Shown here piece by piece: positions 63,941 to 64,000 of a stretch of 64,000 bases of DNA. This DNA comes from Nematostella vectensis (lineage: Eukaryota > Cnidaria > Anthozoa > Actiniaria > Edwardsiidae). The notes below the pieces were generated by a model. It was not told where the DNA came from and made no database searches. It saw nothing but the letters and a program-made list of their open reading frames with translations. Numbering within the stretch: position 1 is the first letter of the stretch; every line of letters begins with the position of its first letter. Where the stretch lies: positions 7,811,070-7,875,069 of the forward strand of contig NC_064038.1 of NCBI RefSeq assembly GCF_932526225.1, in the 5' to 3' direction. The position numbers and the translations under genes are program-made.

Positions 63941-64000
63941 TCGCTCGACTCGTACCGCTAGCCTCCCCGCCTTAAGCCAAGCTGTTGCTGACCAATTATT

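Noticed and set aside
1-64000. tRNA, rRNA or other structured RNA genes
   Set aside because: I looked for tRNA B-box sequences (GGTTCGAATCC type) and found none with a matching acceptor stem. The strong inverted repeats are hairpin elements.

Overview
The window looks like nuclear DNA of a cnidarian, most likely an anthozoan such as a sea anemone. It is AT-rich, with short exons, GT-AG introns of 0.1-2 kb, many hairpin elements, and a transposon protein family I remember as abundant in cnidarians. The species is inferred from gene content and was not searched.

Left half, minus strand (35395 down to the left edge): reading splice sites by eye, I can chain 56 exons into one open frame of 3,197 codons, from a signal-peptide ATG to the first transmembrane helix of a leucine-rich-repeat G-protein-coupled receptor (LGR/relaxin-receptor/GRL101 type). 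The order is signal peptide, three MAM domains, an unassigned module, C-type lectin, LamG jelly roll, C-type lectin, F-type lectin, PA14, a second unassigned module, MAM, three LDLa, two MAM, a weak stretch, a 'GW..G.AF' module, a MAM domain interrupted by a pentraxin domain, CUB, LRRNT, seven 72-bp LRR exons, hinge and TM1. The other six helices lie beyond the left edge. A 5.8-kb TTAA-flanked DNA transposon with about 553-bp inverted repeats sits in the intron between the F-lectin and PA14 exons.

Middle (35.4-45.1 kb): intergenic, mostly repeats. It holds a 47-bp tandem array just inside the receptor gene, a decayed Ty3/Gypsy fragment, hairpin elements, dispersed copies of a family also seen next to the transposon, and a 1.1-kb minisatellite of 36-bp units.

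Right part: a four-exon universal stress protein gene on the minus strand (49835-45130) lies head to head with a 16-exon tubulin polyglutamylase gene of the TTLL6/TTLL13 type on the plus strand (53176-63202, 904 aa). The 3.3 kb between them holds a LINE fragment, a 0.7-kb foldback element and an RFX X-box-like site 163 bp upstream of the TTLL ATG. TTLL introns carry a splice-donor-derived minisatellite, an inverted-repeat element and TGG/TGA microsatellites. I see no functional link between the three genes beyond proximity, although the X-box fits a ciliary role for TTLL.
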